From assembly GCA_009774615.1 (NCBI GenBank), contig VSOC01000001.1, positions 1 through 64,000 of the forward strand: DNA of 64,000 nucleotides, in the 5' to 3' direction. Below, in pieces: positions 54,072-62,451 of this stretch. The notes below the pieces were generated by a model that saw nothing but the letters and a program-made list of their open reading frames with translations, had not been told where the DNA came from and did no database searches. Numbering within the stretch: position 1 is the first letter of the stretch; each line of letters begins with the position of its first letter. This DNA is from Lachnospiraceae bacterium. Its GTDB lineage: Bacteria > Bacillota > Clostridia > Lachnospirales > Lachnospiraceae. A program made the position numbers and the translations under genes.

Positions 54072-55406
54072 ATGAAATTGTTTCTTGTCGGCTTCGACAG
54101 TACATTAAAGATTGTAAAAAAATTTATTATGAAGCATTATGCAGATATTCAGTTTGGGATGTACAGCACGATGTTGGATGTTCGTGAGCTGACCGAACAG
54201 ATTCGGTATGCAGAAAAAGAGTATGACGGGATTTTGTTTACTGGACGAACGCCCTATGATATTGCAATCGCACACATGGTTCCGGAAAAGCCATGGATAT
54301 TTATCCGCAGGCAGGAGGCACAGCTCCTTCGTATTTTACTTGAAGCTGCGGTAATGAAAAAGCTTGATATAAGAAAAATCAGCATTGATCAGCTTTCCCT
54401 GGCTATTTTTGAGCCGAATTTTCTGGAACAGACGCTGCGTCAGATTGGGATTAAGCCTTCTGAGCTGCAGCTGTACTATATTGATGCTGATCCGGCAGAA
54501 AATAACCTTATCGACAGCTTTGCCCGAAAACATGAGGAGCTTTACCGCAGCCATTCGGTCAGCTTTTGCTTAACCAGCCTGTCTTCGGTGGAAAAAATCT
54601 TACTTCAGCGAAGGGTTCCTGTTCTTCGTATTCCTTTTGATGAGAATTCGATTGACGATGCCATAGCAAAGCTTCGCCTTCTCCATCTGCAGTATACACA
54701 GGATGGGCAGACGCAGGTGAGCATGGCAATGATTGAAGTAAAAAATGACGCAGAAACTTTTGAGGGCGTAACACGGCATCGTGCGTCCCTTCTTGCACGT
54801 ATGGAAATTTTAGATGAAATCTTTGCGATAGGAAACCGGATGGGAGGCGCCCTGATTGAAACTGGCTATAATCAGTTCTGCCTTGTGTTTTACCATAAAA
54901 AAGACAACTTTTACTTTGAGGATGTCCCTCATCTCGTAAAGGCTGCCCAACAAAAAGATGTGCGTATTAATATCGGCATGGGGATTCATGAAAACCTCCG
55001 CCAGTGCAGACAATATGCTCTCAGGGCGCTTGAAGCCTTCAGACAGGCAAAAACCGGCGCTGCGTTTCTCTGTGATCAGGAAGGCAGATGCCTGGGTCCT
55101 CTGCATCCTGCGTCCGTGTATGAACAGCCCACAGGTTCCATCCTTTACTCGGATGAACTTGCCCAAACAATATCGGTTCAGACCGGCATCCATGCCAAGG
55201 CGATTGAAAGCATTTTTAAACTGAATATTTCAAAAAAGGACGGTGAATTTTCTTCGCATGATTTTGCCAACATCTTAGGCATTTCAACCCGCAATGCCAA
55301 CCGCCTCCTGATGCTTCTTGAGGAACAAAACATTATCCAGCTCGTCGGCAAACGAACCTATCCGGGCGGCGGCAGACCTATACGAATATTTCACCTTTGC
55401 CTTTGA
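54072..55406 (+). CDS. HTH regulator with degenerate GGDEF-like middle
   Basis: A 444-residue protein from ATG 54072, behind GGAGGG; an earlier codon at 54009 is rejected. The N-terminus (about 1-200) is a two-lobed sensor-like region similar in style to PrpR_N-type domains (DGILFTGRTPYDIAIAHMVP). The middle (about 225-340) has the GGDEF-fold order of helices and strands, but its signature is lost (IETGYNQFCLVF). The C-terminus (about 385-444) is a winged helix (NILGISTRNANRLLMLLEEQ). Family name unknown; likely a transcriptional regulator of nearby or distant metabolic genes. Confidence 0.7.
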   Translation: MKLFLVGFDSTLKIVKKFIMKHYADIQFGMYSTMLDVRELTEQIRYAEKEYDGILFTGRTPYDIAIAHMVPEKPWIFIRRQEAQLLRILLEAAVMKKLDIRKISIDQLSLAIFEPNFLEQTLRQIGIKPSELQLYYIDADPAENNLIDSFARKHEELYRSHSVSFCLTSLSSVEKILLQRRVPVLRIPFDENSIDDAIAKLRLLHLQYTQDGQTQVSMAMIEVKNDAETFEGVTRHRASLLARMEILDEIFAIGNRMGGALIETGYNQFCLVFYHKKDNFYFEDVPHLVKAAQQKDVRINIGMGIHENLRQCRQYALRALEAFRQAKTGAAFLCDQEGRCLGPLHPASVYEQPTGSILYSDELAQTISVQTGIHAKAIESIFKLNISKKDGEFSSHDFANILGISTRNANRLLMLLEEQNIIQLVGKRTYPGGGRPIRIFHLCL

Positions 55407-55410
55407 CTGC

Positions 55411-55450
55411 GATGGTATACCTATACGACAAAAGGTATACCATCACCTGT
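55411..55450. terminator. bidirectional terminator
   Basis: A perfect 12-bp stem (GATGGTATACCT at 55411-55422, complement at 55433-55444) with a 10-nt loop lies between convergent genes and is followed by ACCTGTTTTC. Confidence 0.75.
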
Positions 55451-55453
55451 TTT

Positions 55454-55555
55454 CTATATCCTTTTAAGCAGTGTTCAGGCAATTTTTCTACATCTTTTAA
55501 AGCCGCGTCCGGGCAATTTTTCTACATCCTTTTAAGCAGCGCCCGGACAATTCCC
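55454..55555. repeat. three tandem 34-bp repeats at the end of the PHP gene
   Basis: Units 55454-55487, 55488-55521 and 55522-55555 follow the pattern CTAYATCYTTTWAAGCMG. The third unit is the last 34 bases of the PHP gene including its stop codon; the other two are diverged copies downstream of it. Confidence 0.88.
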
Positions 55556-56241
55556 TCTGCGCTTTTTTCTTCCACTGGAAGCGTCAGCCCCGGTTCATGG
55601 ATGTGTTCTAAGTAATGTGCGTCGGAGTTGCTGATGATTCTGCACTGTTCCAGATAGGGATTGTCCTTTTTTAAGCCATGCAGCTTTTTTAAATCTTTCA
55701 CCTCTGCCGTGACAAACTGGCTGTCCGGCGGGATAAATCCCAGGTTGGCAATCAGGCTGTTTGCTGTCTTATCCACATGTGCCGGAAACATGATCCCGTC
55801 GAAGCTTCGCACCAGTTCCCAAAGCCCGTCAAAGGAAATTTCGGTCGCATTGATCAGCAGGTGAGGGAAGCTTCCGCAGATGTGATCTTCCAGGTCGTAG
55901 ATTAGCTGCTGCCCGAAGATTTCCTCTTTATTGGGAAAGGGGATCAGCTTCTTTTCCACCCAGCGATCAAAATCCATTGCTGCTTCCAGGCGGGGAAATA
56001 AGCACACGGCATGGACTTCCTCGGAGGTATTAATTTCCATCCCCGGGACTGCCAGTACGCCGTATTCCCTGGCTGCTGCTAAGACAGCCGGGCAGTTTTT
56101 GCAGGAATTATGATCGGTCACGGCAATGGCATCCAGCCCCAGCAGCGCTGCCATCCCCACAATGTTTGCCGGCGTCATGTCATTGTCCCCGCAGGGGGAG
56201 AGGCAGGAGTGGAGATGGAGATCATAGCTGAGATTGATCAT
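55522..56241 (-). CDS. PHP-domain metal-dependent phosphoesterase
   Basis: A 239-residue PHP protein. Metal-site motifs run in order: YDLHLHSCLSPCG (His8, His10), VTDHNS, GMEINTSEEVHAV, FPAHVDK and SNSDAHY. The fold hydrolyses phosphoesters. Members next to [FeFe] hydrogenase and DRTGG genes are a recurring clostridial arrangement of unknown detailed role. Its start overlaps the stop of the DRTGG gene by 4 nt, so it ends the minus-strand hydrogenase-regulation operon. Confidence 0.88.
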   Translation of the reverse strand: MINLSYDLHLHSCLSPCGDNDMTPANIVGMAALLGLDAIAVTDHNSCKNCPAVLAAAREYGVLAVPGMEINTSEEVHAVCLFPRLEAAMDFDRWVEKKLIPFPNKEEIFGQQLIYDLEDHICGSFPHLLINATEISFDGLWELVRSFDGIMFPAHVDKTANSLIANLGFIPPDSQFVTAEVKDLKKLHGLKKDNPYLEQCRIISNSDAHYLEHIHEPGLTLPVEEKSAEGIVRALLKRM

Positions 56242-56573
56242 ACTCCGAGCCTCTCATGTACTGCCAGGGCTGCTTCAAAGATCGGAAGTTCCGTTTTAAA
56301 CACGGTAATCCCCTGCATTTTCGCCTTGTTTGCCGCTGTAGCGTCCAACGGAACCCCTTCAGCCATGATAACACATGCCGCATCCGCTAAAGAAGCTACT
56401 GCCAGGGTATTCATATTTCCCATCACCGTCACCCAGGCACATCCTGCGGGTGCCTTGCCCATTGCCACACTCAGCAAATCACAGCAAAAGCATTTTGTGA
56501 TTTCCCGATCCATCTCGTCGCCCTCATTTTCCAGCGCAAATAATCCGCTGTCTGCCAGATTTTGAACCGTCAT
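56238..56573 (-). CDS. DRTGG-domain protein
   Basis: A 111-residue protein resembling the DRTGG family: a small alpha/beta domain with MGNMNTLAVASLADAACVIMAEG and a late GITVFKTEL. The fold is known as a CBS/PTA-associated regulatory domain with unknown ligand. It lies 11 bases after the hydrogenase-like gene and overlaps the PHP gene. A second DRTGG-like gene starts the operon at 58741. Confidence 0.8.
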   Translation of the reverse strand: MTVQNLADSGLFALENEGDEMDREITKCFCCDLLSVAMGKAPAGCAWVTVMGNMNTLAVASLADAACVIMAEGVPLDATAANKAKMQGITVFKTELPIFEAALAVHERLGV

Positions 56574-56584
56574 TTGTCCTCCTC

Positions 56585-57973
56585 CTATTCCTCGTCATCT
56601 TGTCGATCCAATACACTCATTTCACTGGAAATCCTCTGAATATAGTCCTTGAGCAGCCGCAGGGTTTCTTTCCCGTCCGTATCGCCGCTCGCCAAGTCAT
56701 CTGCCAGGATCGACACTTCCTCTGACAGCTTATGAAGATTTTCCCTGAGATAATATACACAATCCGTTTCCTGTGCATCGCCCCGCACAATATCCTCTGC
56801 CAATGCCTTGCAGGTGGGCGCACCGCACGATCCGCAGTCCAGCCCGGGAAGCTTTTTGCACAGCCGTTCGACCTGATTTAAGCGTGAAAAGCTTTCCATC
56901 ATCGTCGTGCCCAGACGGAACACCGGTTCAAACTGCACGCCGGTCGTCCAGGGGATGACCTGCTCTGCGTCCTGGCTCATATGGGTTCGGGCTACAGGCA
57001 TGTAGCGGCGCAGGCGTTTTAACTTGACCTCTGCCACATAGGGATTTTCCACGGCAAGGATACCGCCGACACATCCCCCGTTGCAGGCATTTAATTCGAC
57101 AAATTCCAGGTTGGAAAATTTCTGGTCTTCCAGGTCTTCCAGCACCCGGATTACATTTTCAATCCCGTCGGCAGCAAGGTAGCTTTCGGAGAGCAGACCG
57201 CTTGATTCGCCGCCGCTCCTTCCCCAGCTGATGCCGATTTTCCCGGAAGTTCCGATTTCCGGATAGTCATTGCCCACGGCTTTCATCCGGGAGAGGAGCT
57301 GCGGGTAGACGTCTTTAATGGCAAGAACGGCATCAACCTCACTGTGTTCATTGCCCAGGGGGGCACGGGCATAAGTAACTTTAGACGGGCAGGGGGAGAT
57401 AAAGAAGATGCCGATTTTCTCCCTAGGAAGCCCGGTTGTTTTTAATGCCCTCTGTGCGGCGAGCATCGCGGCAATCTCTATCGGCGGGTTTAAGGGAAGC
57501 ATGTGGGAAATCAGGTTGGGGAAGCGCACGCGGATCAGGCGGACAACGGAGGGGCAGGCAGTGCTGATGATCGGGAACTGGTCTTTGTGCTCCGTCATAT
57601 AAGCCCTGGTAGCTTCCGAGGCAAGCTCTGCGGCAGCGCTCACTTCAAATACATCGTCAAAGCCCATTAAGAGCAGGGCATTTAAGACAATGTTCACATC
57701 TTCCAGGTTATTAAACTGGCTGTACAGACTGGGCGCGGGAAGGGCTACGGTGTAGTCGTATTTTTTCATCTCATCCAGCTTGTCATAAATTGCATATTTG
57801 GCATGGTGCGGGCAGACCCGTATGCATTCTCCGCAGTCGATGCAGAATTTGCTGTTAATCAGGGCTTTTTTGTTCCGCACCCGGATTGCCTCCGTCGGGC
57901 ACCGCTTGATGCAGTTGATGCAGCCCTTGCACAAGTCGGGGTTCAGACGGACAGAATGATAAAATTTATTCAT
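56585..57973 (-). CDS. sensory-type [FeFe] hydrogenase-like protein
   Basis: A 462-residue protein. Two N-terminal [4Fe-4S] motifs (CKGCINCIKRCP, CIDCGECIRVCP; residues 15-60) precede an H-domain. The cysteines that hold the H-cluster look retained (TACP, SPCPSK, NACNGGC), but the proton-transfer cysteine of TSCCP is Ala and the usual Glu in PCTxKxxE is lost. This fits group C/D hydrogenases proposed to sense H2 rather than turn it over. A C-terminal CGSCGAPTCKALAEDIVRG FeS domain and a short coiled coil follow. It is next to an anti-sigma-type ATPase, consistent with signalling. Confidence 0.87.
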   Translation of the reverse strand: MNKFYHSVRLNPDLCKGCINCIKRCPTEAIRVRNKKALINSKFCIDCGECIRVCPHHAKYAIYDKLDEMKKYDYTVALPAPSLYSQFNNLEDVNIVLNALLLMGFDDVFEVSAAAELASEATRAYMTEHKDQFPIISTACPSVVRLIRVRFPNLISHMLPLNPPIEIAAMLAAQRALKTTGLPREKIGIFFISPCPSKVTYARAPLGNEHSEVDAVLAIKDVYPQLLSRMKAVGNDYPEIGTSGKIGISWGRSGGESSGLLSESYLAADGIENVIRVLEDLEDQKFSNLEFVELNACNGGCVGGILAVENPYVAEVKLKRLRRYMPVARTHMSQDAEQVIPWTTGVQFEPVFRLGTTMMESFSRLNQVERLCKKLPGLDCGSCGAPTCKALAEDIVRGDAQETDCVYYLRENLHKLSEEVSILADDLASGDTDGKETLRLLKDYIQRISSEMSVLDRQDDEE

Positions 57974-58392
57974 TAAATATTCACCACCATCGTTATTTTT
58001 GTACCTACGCCGAGATGGGTTTTCACTTCCATTTCATCGGTGTACTTTTTCATGTTGGGAAGCCCCATGCCTGCGCCAAAGCCTAAGGAACGCACTTCGT
58101 CGGGGGCAGTGGAGTAGCCTGCCTGCATTGCCAGATCCACATCGGGGATTCCGGGACCCACGTCGTCTAAGATCATAACGATTTTTTCTGGTGTGATTTC
58201 CACGCGGATTTCGCCGCCGTTGGCGTGGATAACCATGTTGATTTCGCCTTCATACATGGCAATGGCAACCTTGCGGATGGCTTCGGGGCTTACGCCCATC
58301 TGTTTCAGCTTCTTTTTTACGTCGCTGCTGGCTTCACCGGCACGGGTAAAATCGTCCGGGGAAATGTCATAGGTTAAACAAATTGCTTCCAT
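57973..58392 (-). CDS. anti-sigma/RsbW-type ATP-binding protein
   Basis: A 139-residue HATPase_c protein with N box YEGEINMVIHANGG, G1 DDVGPGIPD and G2 GFGAGMGLPNMKKY. ATG 58392 is preferred to GTG 58404 because AGGGGG abuts the latter. Such single-domain kinases act as anti-sigma or phosphorelay switches. It shares one base with the hydrogenase-like gene (TAATG), suggesting it passes the redox or H2 signal. Confidence 0.85.
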   Translation of the reverse strand: MEAICLTYDISPDDFTRAGEASSDVKKKLKQMGVSPEAIRKVAIAMYEGEINMVIHANGGEIRVEITPEKIVMILDDVGPGIPDVDLAMQAGYSTAPDEVRSLGFGAGMGLPNMKKYTDEMEVKTHLGVGTKITMVVNI

Positions 58393-58393
58393 T

Positions 58394-58741
58394 TTAAATG
58401 GCACCCCCTCTCAGCCCGGCAGAGTAGAGCATGCCGCAGGCGGAAAACATGCGGTGCCCCGTTGCCAGAACGACGAGATCGCGATCCTTTGCCATTTCGA
58501 TAATGGAATCATCCGGTTTTTTTCCGCGGACGAAGATCAGGCATACGATGTCCAGCATTTCCGCGGTTCGGATAACCTGGGGATTACACAGCCCGGTAAG
58601 CAGTACCGAGTGATCTTTGGAAAATGCAAGGACGTCGCTCATCATATCGGAACCGCAGGCAGAGCGAACCTCCTGATCTAATAAATCTTCTCCAGTAAGC
58701 ACACGGGCTTTTAATACATCCTTAACATCCTTTACGGTCAT
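58394..58741 (-). CDS. DRTGG-domain protein
   Basis: A 115-residue alpha/beta protein with VLAFSKDHSVLLTGLCNPQV and DLVVLATGHRMFSACGMLYS, resembling DRTGG domains; paralogous in fold to the 56238 gene. It is the first gene of the minus-strand regulatory operon, with an AAGGAGA site. Confidence 0.8.
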   Translation of the reverse strand: MTVKDVKDVLKARVLTGEDLLDQEVRSACGSDMMSDVLAFSKDHSVLLTGLCNPQVIRTAEMLDIVCLIFVRGKKPDDSIIEMAKDRDLVVLATGHRMFSACGMLYSAGLRGGAI

Positions 58742-59063
58742 AACTCGTTCTCCTTCCTCAATTAAAGCATTGTATAACTATAAGATACCATTGAAATTGT
58801 AAATATTCAACAAGATTTTTGCGTTAGTTTTTTCACAAATAGCCAAATTCAATAAAAAATTCTGGAAGCCGGAAAAAAACGGTAAAAATGGATATTTCGG
58901 GAAGCTTGTTCATAATCTGGTAAAAATAGTTTTTATTTTTTGTGCAAATTTTGAAAATCAGTAGCTTTTTTTGACGTTCCATGTTAGAATGTAGATACAT
59001 TGCACAAAGAATAGCCGCCGACGGCTTTTTTCTAATGTCAATTCATTTAAGGAGGTTTTATTA
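58742..59063. other. 322-bp divergent regulatory region
   Basis: An A/T-rich gap between the regulatory operon (minus) and the hydrogenase operon (plus). Plus side: TTGACG (58971-58976) with GATACA or ATACAT at 17-18 nt, a plausible promoter for the hydrogenase genes. Minus side: a weak TTTCAA, 16 nt, TACAAT arrangement near 58770-58800. No gene or RNA is seen. Confidence 0.5.
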
Positions 59064-59558
59064 ATGGCTTGCAAAAAACAAACAGTTCCGTTTTCCGGGA
59101 CGAAGGAGCAGGAGGAGGCTTTAAAAAAAGTTATTCTTGAGCTCAAGGACACACAGGGCGCCCTGATGCCGATTATGCAGAAAGCCCAGGATATTTACGG
59201 GTATCTGCCGATAGAGGTGCAGACCATGATTTCTGACGAAACAGGGATTCCCCTGGAGAAAATCTATGGTGTTGCAACCTTTTATGCACAGTTTGCCCTT
59301 CAGCCAAAAGGAAAGTATAAGATTTCCGTCTGTCTGGGTACAGCCTGCTATGTTAAGGGTTCTGGAAATATTTTCTCTAAGCTGGAAGAAATGCTGGGAA
59401 TTACAAACGGGGAATGTACACCGGATGGTAAGTTTTCCCTGGATTCCTGCCGGTGTGTGGGCGCCTGCGGGCTTGCTCCGGTTATGATGATTAACGGAGA
59501 AGTGTATGGTCGTCTTGTGCCGGAAGATATTCCCGGAATTCTGGCAAAGTATAATTAG
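59064..59558 (+). CDS. nuoE: NuoE/HydC-like [2Fe-2S] subunit
   Basis: A 164-residue thioredoxin-fold ferredoxin, the small subunit of the NADH/ferredoxin-linked hydrogenase. The [2Fe-2S] cysteines are in CLGTAC (C-x4-C) and CRCVGACG (C-x3-C). The AQDIYGYLP and YGVATFYAQF blocks are typical of the 24-kDa complex I family. It has an AGGAGG site and is the first gene of the operon, ahead of a HATPase gene by 2 nt. Confidence 0.93.
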   Translation: MACKKQTVPFSGTKEQEEALKKVILELKDTQGALMPIMQKAQDIYGYLPIEVQTMISDETGIPLEKIYGVATFYAQFALQPKGKYKISVCLGTACYVKGSGNIFSKLEEMLGITNGECTPDGKFSLDSCRCVGACGLAPVMMINGEVYGRLVPEDIPGILAKYN

Positions 59559-59560
59559 GG

Positions 59561-60118
59561 ATGATGCCGGAGCTTTCCCTGAATGTATTGGATGTAACGG
59601 AAAATTCCACGCGGGCAAAGGCAACGCTGGTACATATCCGGGTCATTGCTGACCACAGCGCCGATACCCTGACGATTCAGATAGAAGACAATGGGTGCGG
59701 GATGACAAAGGAGCAGGTCGAGCAGGTGACCGATCCGTTTTTTACCACAAGGACGACAAGAAAGGTCGGTCTGGGAATTCCCTTCTACAAATATGCAGCG
59801 GAGAGTACAGGGGGAAGTTTCTCCATTATCTCTAAGGTGGGGGAGGGAACGACGGTGACGGCAGTGTTTGGGCTGTCCCACATTGACCGGATGCCTTTAG
59901 GGGATATGAGCAGCACCGTACATACTTTGGTTGTTTATCATCCGGAAACTGATTTTGTGTATACTTACCGGGTGGATGACCGGGAATTTATATTGGATAC
60001 CAGGGAATTAAAGGAAATACTCGAGGGGGTTCCTTTTTCGGAGCCGGAGGTTTCCCGCTATATTATGGAATATTTGACTGAAAATAAAAGTGAAGTGGAT
60101 CAGGGCGTGGTGCTGTGA
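59561..60118 (+). CDS. histidine-kinase-type ATP-binding protein
   Basis: A 185-residue HATPase_c protein with N box LNVLDVTENSTRA, G1 IEDNGCGM, F box DPFFTTRTTRKVGLGIPF and G2 GEGTTVTA. No phosphoacceptor histidine domain or sensor is present, and the C-terminal 75 residues are a separate small domain. It lies between the NuoE-like and ferredoxin genes, a recurrent position in clostridial hydrogenase operons. Its role is unknown; a regulator of complex assembly or activity is possible. Confidence 0.85.
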   Translation: MMPELSLNVLDVTENSTRAKATLVHIRVIADHSADTLTIQIEDNGCGMTKEQVEQVTDPFFTTRTTRKVGLGIPFYKYAAESTGGSFSIISKVGEGTTVTAVFGLSHIDRMPLGDMSSTVHTLVVYHPETDFVYTYRVDDREFILDTRELKEILEGVPFSEPEVSRYIMEYLTENKSEVDQGVVL

Positions 60119-60256
60119 CTTTTTGGGTCTGCCCTGCGGGTTTGGCAGCGGCAGGAAAGGGCACAGGCATACATGCAGAGCATGGAAGGAATGGGTGAAA
60201 AAAGAATTTACCCAAACCTGGATGTGCGGTAGAGCACGCACAGATTGGAGGAAAAA

Positions 60257-60634
60257 ATGAAAAGTCTTGCTGAATTAAAGGCAATTCGTGAAAAGATGCA
60301 GAACCAGGTTGGTCTGCGGGCAGAGGATCATAATCATACCAGAGTTGTTGTGGGTATGGCTACCTGTGGAATCGCAGCGGGTGCAAGACCGGTTCTGACA
60401 AAGCTTTCACAGGAGGTACAGGAAAGAGGTCTGACCGATAAGGTGGCAGTTACCCAGACCGGATGCATCGGCTTATGCCAGTTTGAGCCGATTGTTGAGG
60501 TTATGGTTCCGGGCGAGCCTAAGGTAACCTATATCCGTATGGACGCGGAGAAGGCTGTTGAGGTCGTAAACCGTCATCTGATCGGCGGACACGTGGTAGA
60601 AGAATATACGCTGAGTTCTACCGATATGAAATAA
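60257..60634 (+). CDS. [2Fe-2S] thioredoxin-like ferredoxin
   Basis: A 125-residue ferredoxin of the NuoE/TRX fold, from ATG 60257 (GGAGGAAAAA; in-frame TTG 60245 rejected). Cysteines lie in MATCGIAAGA and TQTGCIGLCQFEP, the same pattern as the N-terminus of the next protein. It probably carries electrons within the hydrogenase complex. The preceding 138 bases hold no feature I can support. Confidence 0.88.
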   Translation: MKSLAELKAIREKMQNQVGLRAEDHNHTRVVVGMATCGIAAGARPVLTKLSQEVQERGLTDKVAVTQTGCIGLCQFEPIVEVMVPGEPKVTYIRMDAEKAVEVVNRHLIGGHVVEEYTLSSTDMK

Positions 60635-60648
60635 GGAGGAAGACTATT

Positions 60649-62436
60649 ATGTATCGTTCACATGTATTGGTCTGCGGCGGAACCGGATGTACTTCCTCTG
60701 GAAGCCCACAGATTATTGAAAGATTAAATGATGAGATTGTAAAGCAGGGCTTACAGGACGAGGTAGCGGTTATCCAGACCGGATGCCACGGACTTTGTGC
60801 GCTTGGTCCGATTATGATTGTTTACCCGGATGCAAGCTTTTACTCCATGGTTAAGGTGGAGGACATTCCGGAGATTGTTTCTGAGCATCTGTTAAAGGGG
60901 CGTGTGGTTACCCGTCTGCTGTATGATGAAACGGTTACCAGCGGCGGCGTAAAGGCGCTGATTGATACGGATTTCTATAAGAAGCAGCACCGTGTAGCGT
61001 TAAGAAACTGCGGTGTGATTAACCCGGAAGTGATTGACGAGTACATAGGAACCGGCGGCTACGAGGCTCTGGGTAAGGTTTTAACCGAGATGACCCCGGA
61101 CGATGTTATTCAGATTCTTCTGGATTCCGGCCTGCGCGGAAGAGGGGGCGGCGGCTTCCCGACCGGCTTAAAGTGGAAGCTGGCAAAGCAGAACGACGCG
61201 GATCAGAAGTATGTCTGCTGTAATGCCGACGAGGGCGACCCGGGTGCATTTATGGACCGTTCCGTACTGGAAGGCGATCCCCACGTTGTGCTGGAAGCGA
61301 TGGCGATTGCCGGCTATGCGATTGGCGCAAACCAGGGTTATATCTACGTTCGTGCAGAGTACCCGATTGCCGTTGACCGCTTAAAGATTGCGATTGAGCA
61401 GGCAAGAGAGTATAACTTATTAGGAAAAGATATTTTCGGAACCGGTTTTGATTTTGATATTGACCTGCGTCTTGGTGCCGGTGCGTTTGTGTGCGGTGAG
61501 GAAACAGCGCTGATGACCTCCATCGAAGGCAAGAGAGGCGAGCCTCGTCCCCGTCCGCCGTTCCCGGCACAGAAAGGTCTGTTCGGCAAGCCGACGATCT
61601 TAAATAACGTAGAAACCTATGCAAATATTCCGCAGATTATTTTAAACGGAGCAGAGTGGTTTGCTTCGATGGGAACCGAAAAGTCAAAGGGAACCAAGGT
61701 ATTTGCCTTAGGCGGCAAGATTCATAATACCGGTCTGGTAGAGATTCCGATGGGAACCACCCTGCGCGAAGTTATCGAAGAGATCGGCGGCGGCATCCCC
61801 AACGGCAAGAAGTTTAAAGCGGCACAGACGGGCGGCCCGTCCGGCGGATGTATCCCGGCAGAGCATTTTGATATCCCGATTGACTATGATAACCTGATTG
61901 CCATCGGTTCCATGATGGGTTCCGGCGGTCTGATTGTTATGGACGAAGATGACTGTATGGTTGATATCGCCAAGTTCTTCTTGGAGTTTACGGTGGAAGA
62001 GTCCTGCGGCAAGTGTACGCCATGTCGTGTCGGCACGCGCCGTATGCTGGAGATTTTAACGAAGATCACCAAGGGTCAGGCGACGATGGAAGATTTGGAT
62101 AAGCTGGAAGAGCTTTGCTACTATATTAAGAACAATTCCCTCTGCGGTCTTGGCCAGACAGCGCCGAACCCCGTGCTTTCCACGCTTCGCTATTTCCGCG
62201 ACGAGTATGAGGCACATATTAAAGAGAAGAGATGTCCGGCTGGTGTTTGTAAGTCCCTTCTTTCTTATGTTATTGATCGGGATAAGTGCCGCGGCTGTAC
62301 ATTGTGTGCAAGGAATTGTCCGGCAGGCGCAATTATCGGTTCAGTGAAGAACCCGCATATTATCGATGCTGAGAAGTGCGTGAAGTGCGGCGCTTGTATG
62401 GAAAAATGTAAGTTTGGCGCTATCGTGAAGAAATAA
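60649..62436 (+). CDS. nuoF: NuoF/HydB-like NADH-binding subunit
   Basis: A 595-residue flavoprotein that oxidises NADH in the bifurcating hydrogenase. Order: N-terminal thioredoxin-like [2Fe-2S] domain (CGGTGC, TGCHGLC), FMN/NADH domain (GLRGRGGGGFPTGLKW, GAFVCGEETAL, EGKRGEPRPRPPFPA), the [4Fe-4S] site CGKCTPCRVGT, and a C-terminal 2[4Fe-4S] ferredoxin (CRGCTLCARNCPAGAI, CVKCGACMEKCKFGAI). The full set matches HydB of trimeric hydrogenases. AGGAGG site; the hydrogenase subunit follows after 15 nt. Confidence 0.95.
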   Translation: MYRSHVLVCGGTGCTSSGSPQIIERLNDEIVKQGLQDEVAVIQTGCHGLCALGPIMIVYPDASFYSMVKVEDIPEIVSEHLLKGRVVTRLLYDETVTSGGVKALIDTDFYKKQHRVALRNCGVINPEVIDEYIGTGGYEALGKVLTEMTPDDVIQILLDSGLRGRGGGGFPTGLKWKLAKQNDADQKYVCCNADEGDPGAFMDRSVLEGDPHVVLEAMAIAGYAIGANQGYIYVRAEYPIAVDRLKIAIEQAREYNLLGKDIFGTGFDFDIDLRLGAGAFVCGEETALMTSIEGKRGEPRPRPPFPAQKGLFGKPTILNNVETYANIPQIILNGAEWFASMGTEKSKGTKVFALGGKIHNTGLVEIPMGTTLREVIEEIGGGIPNGKKFKAAQTGGPSGGCIPAEHFDIPIDYDNLIAIGSMMGSGGLIVMDEDDCMVDIAKFFLEFTVEESCGKCTPCRVGTRRMLEILTKITKGQATMEDLDKLEELCYYIKNNSLCGLGQTAPNPVLSTLRYFRDEYEAHIKEKRCPAGVCKSLLSYVIDRDKCRGCTLCARNCPAGAIIGSVKNPHIIDAEKCVKCGACMEKCKFGAIVKK

Positions 62437-62451
62437 GGGAGGAAAGAACAA

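Noticed and set aside
55454..55555. Possible CRISPR array or attachment-site repeat
   Set aside because: Three abutting 34-bp copies of a gene 3' end; no spacers and no integrase.
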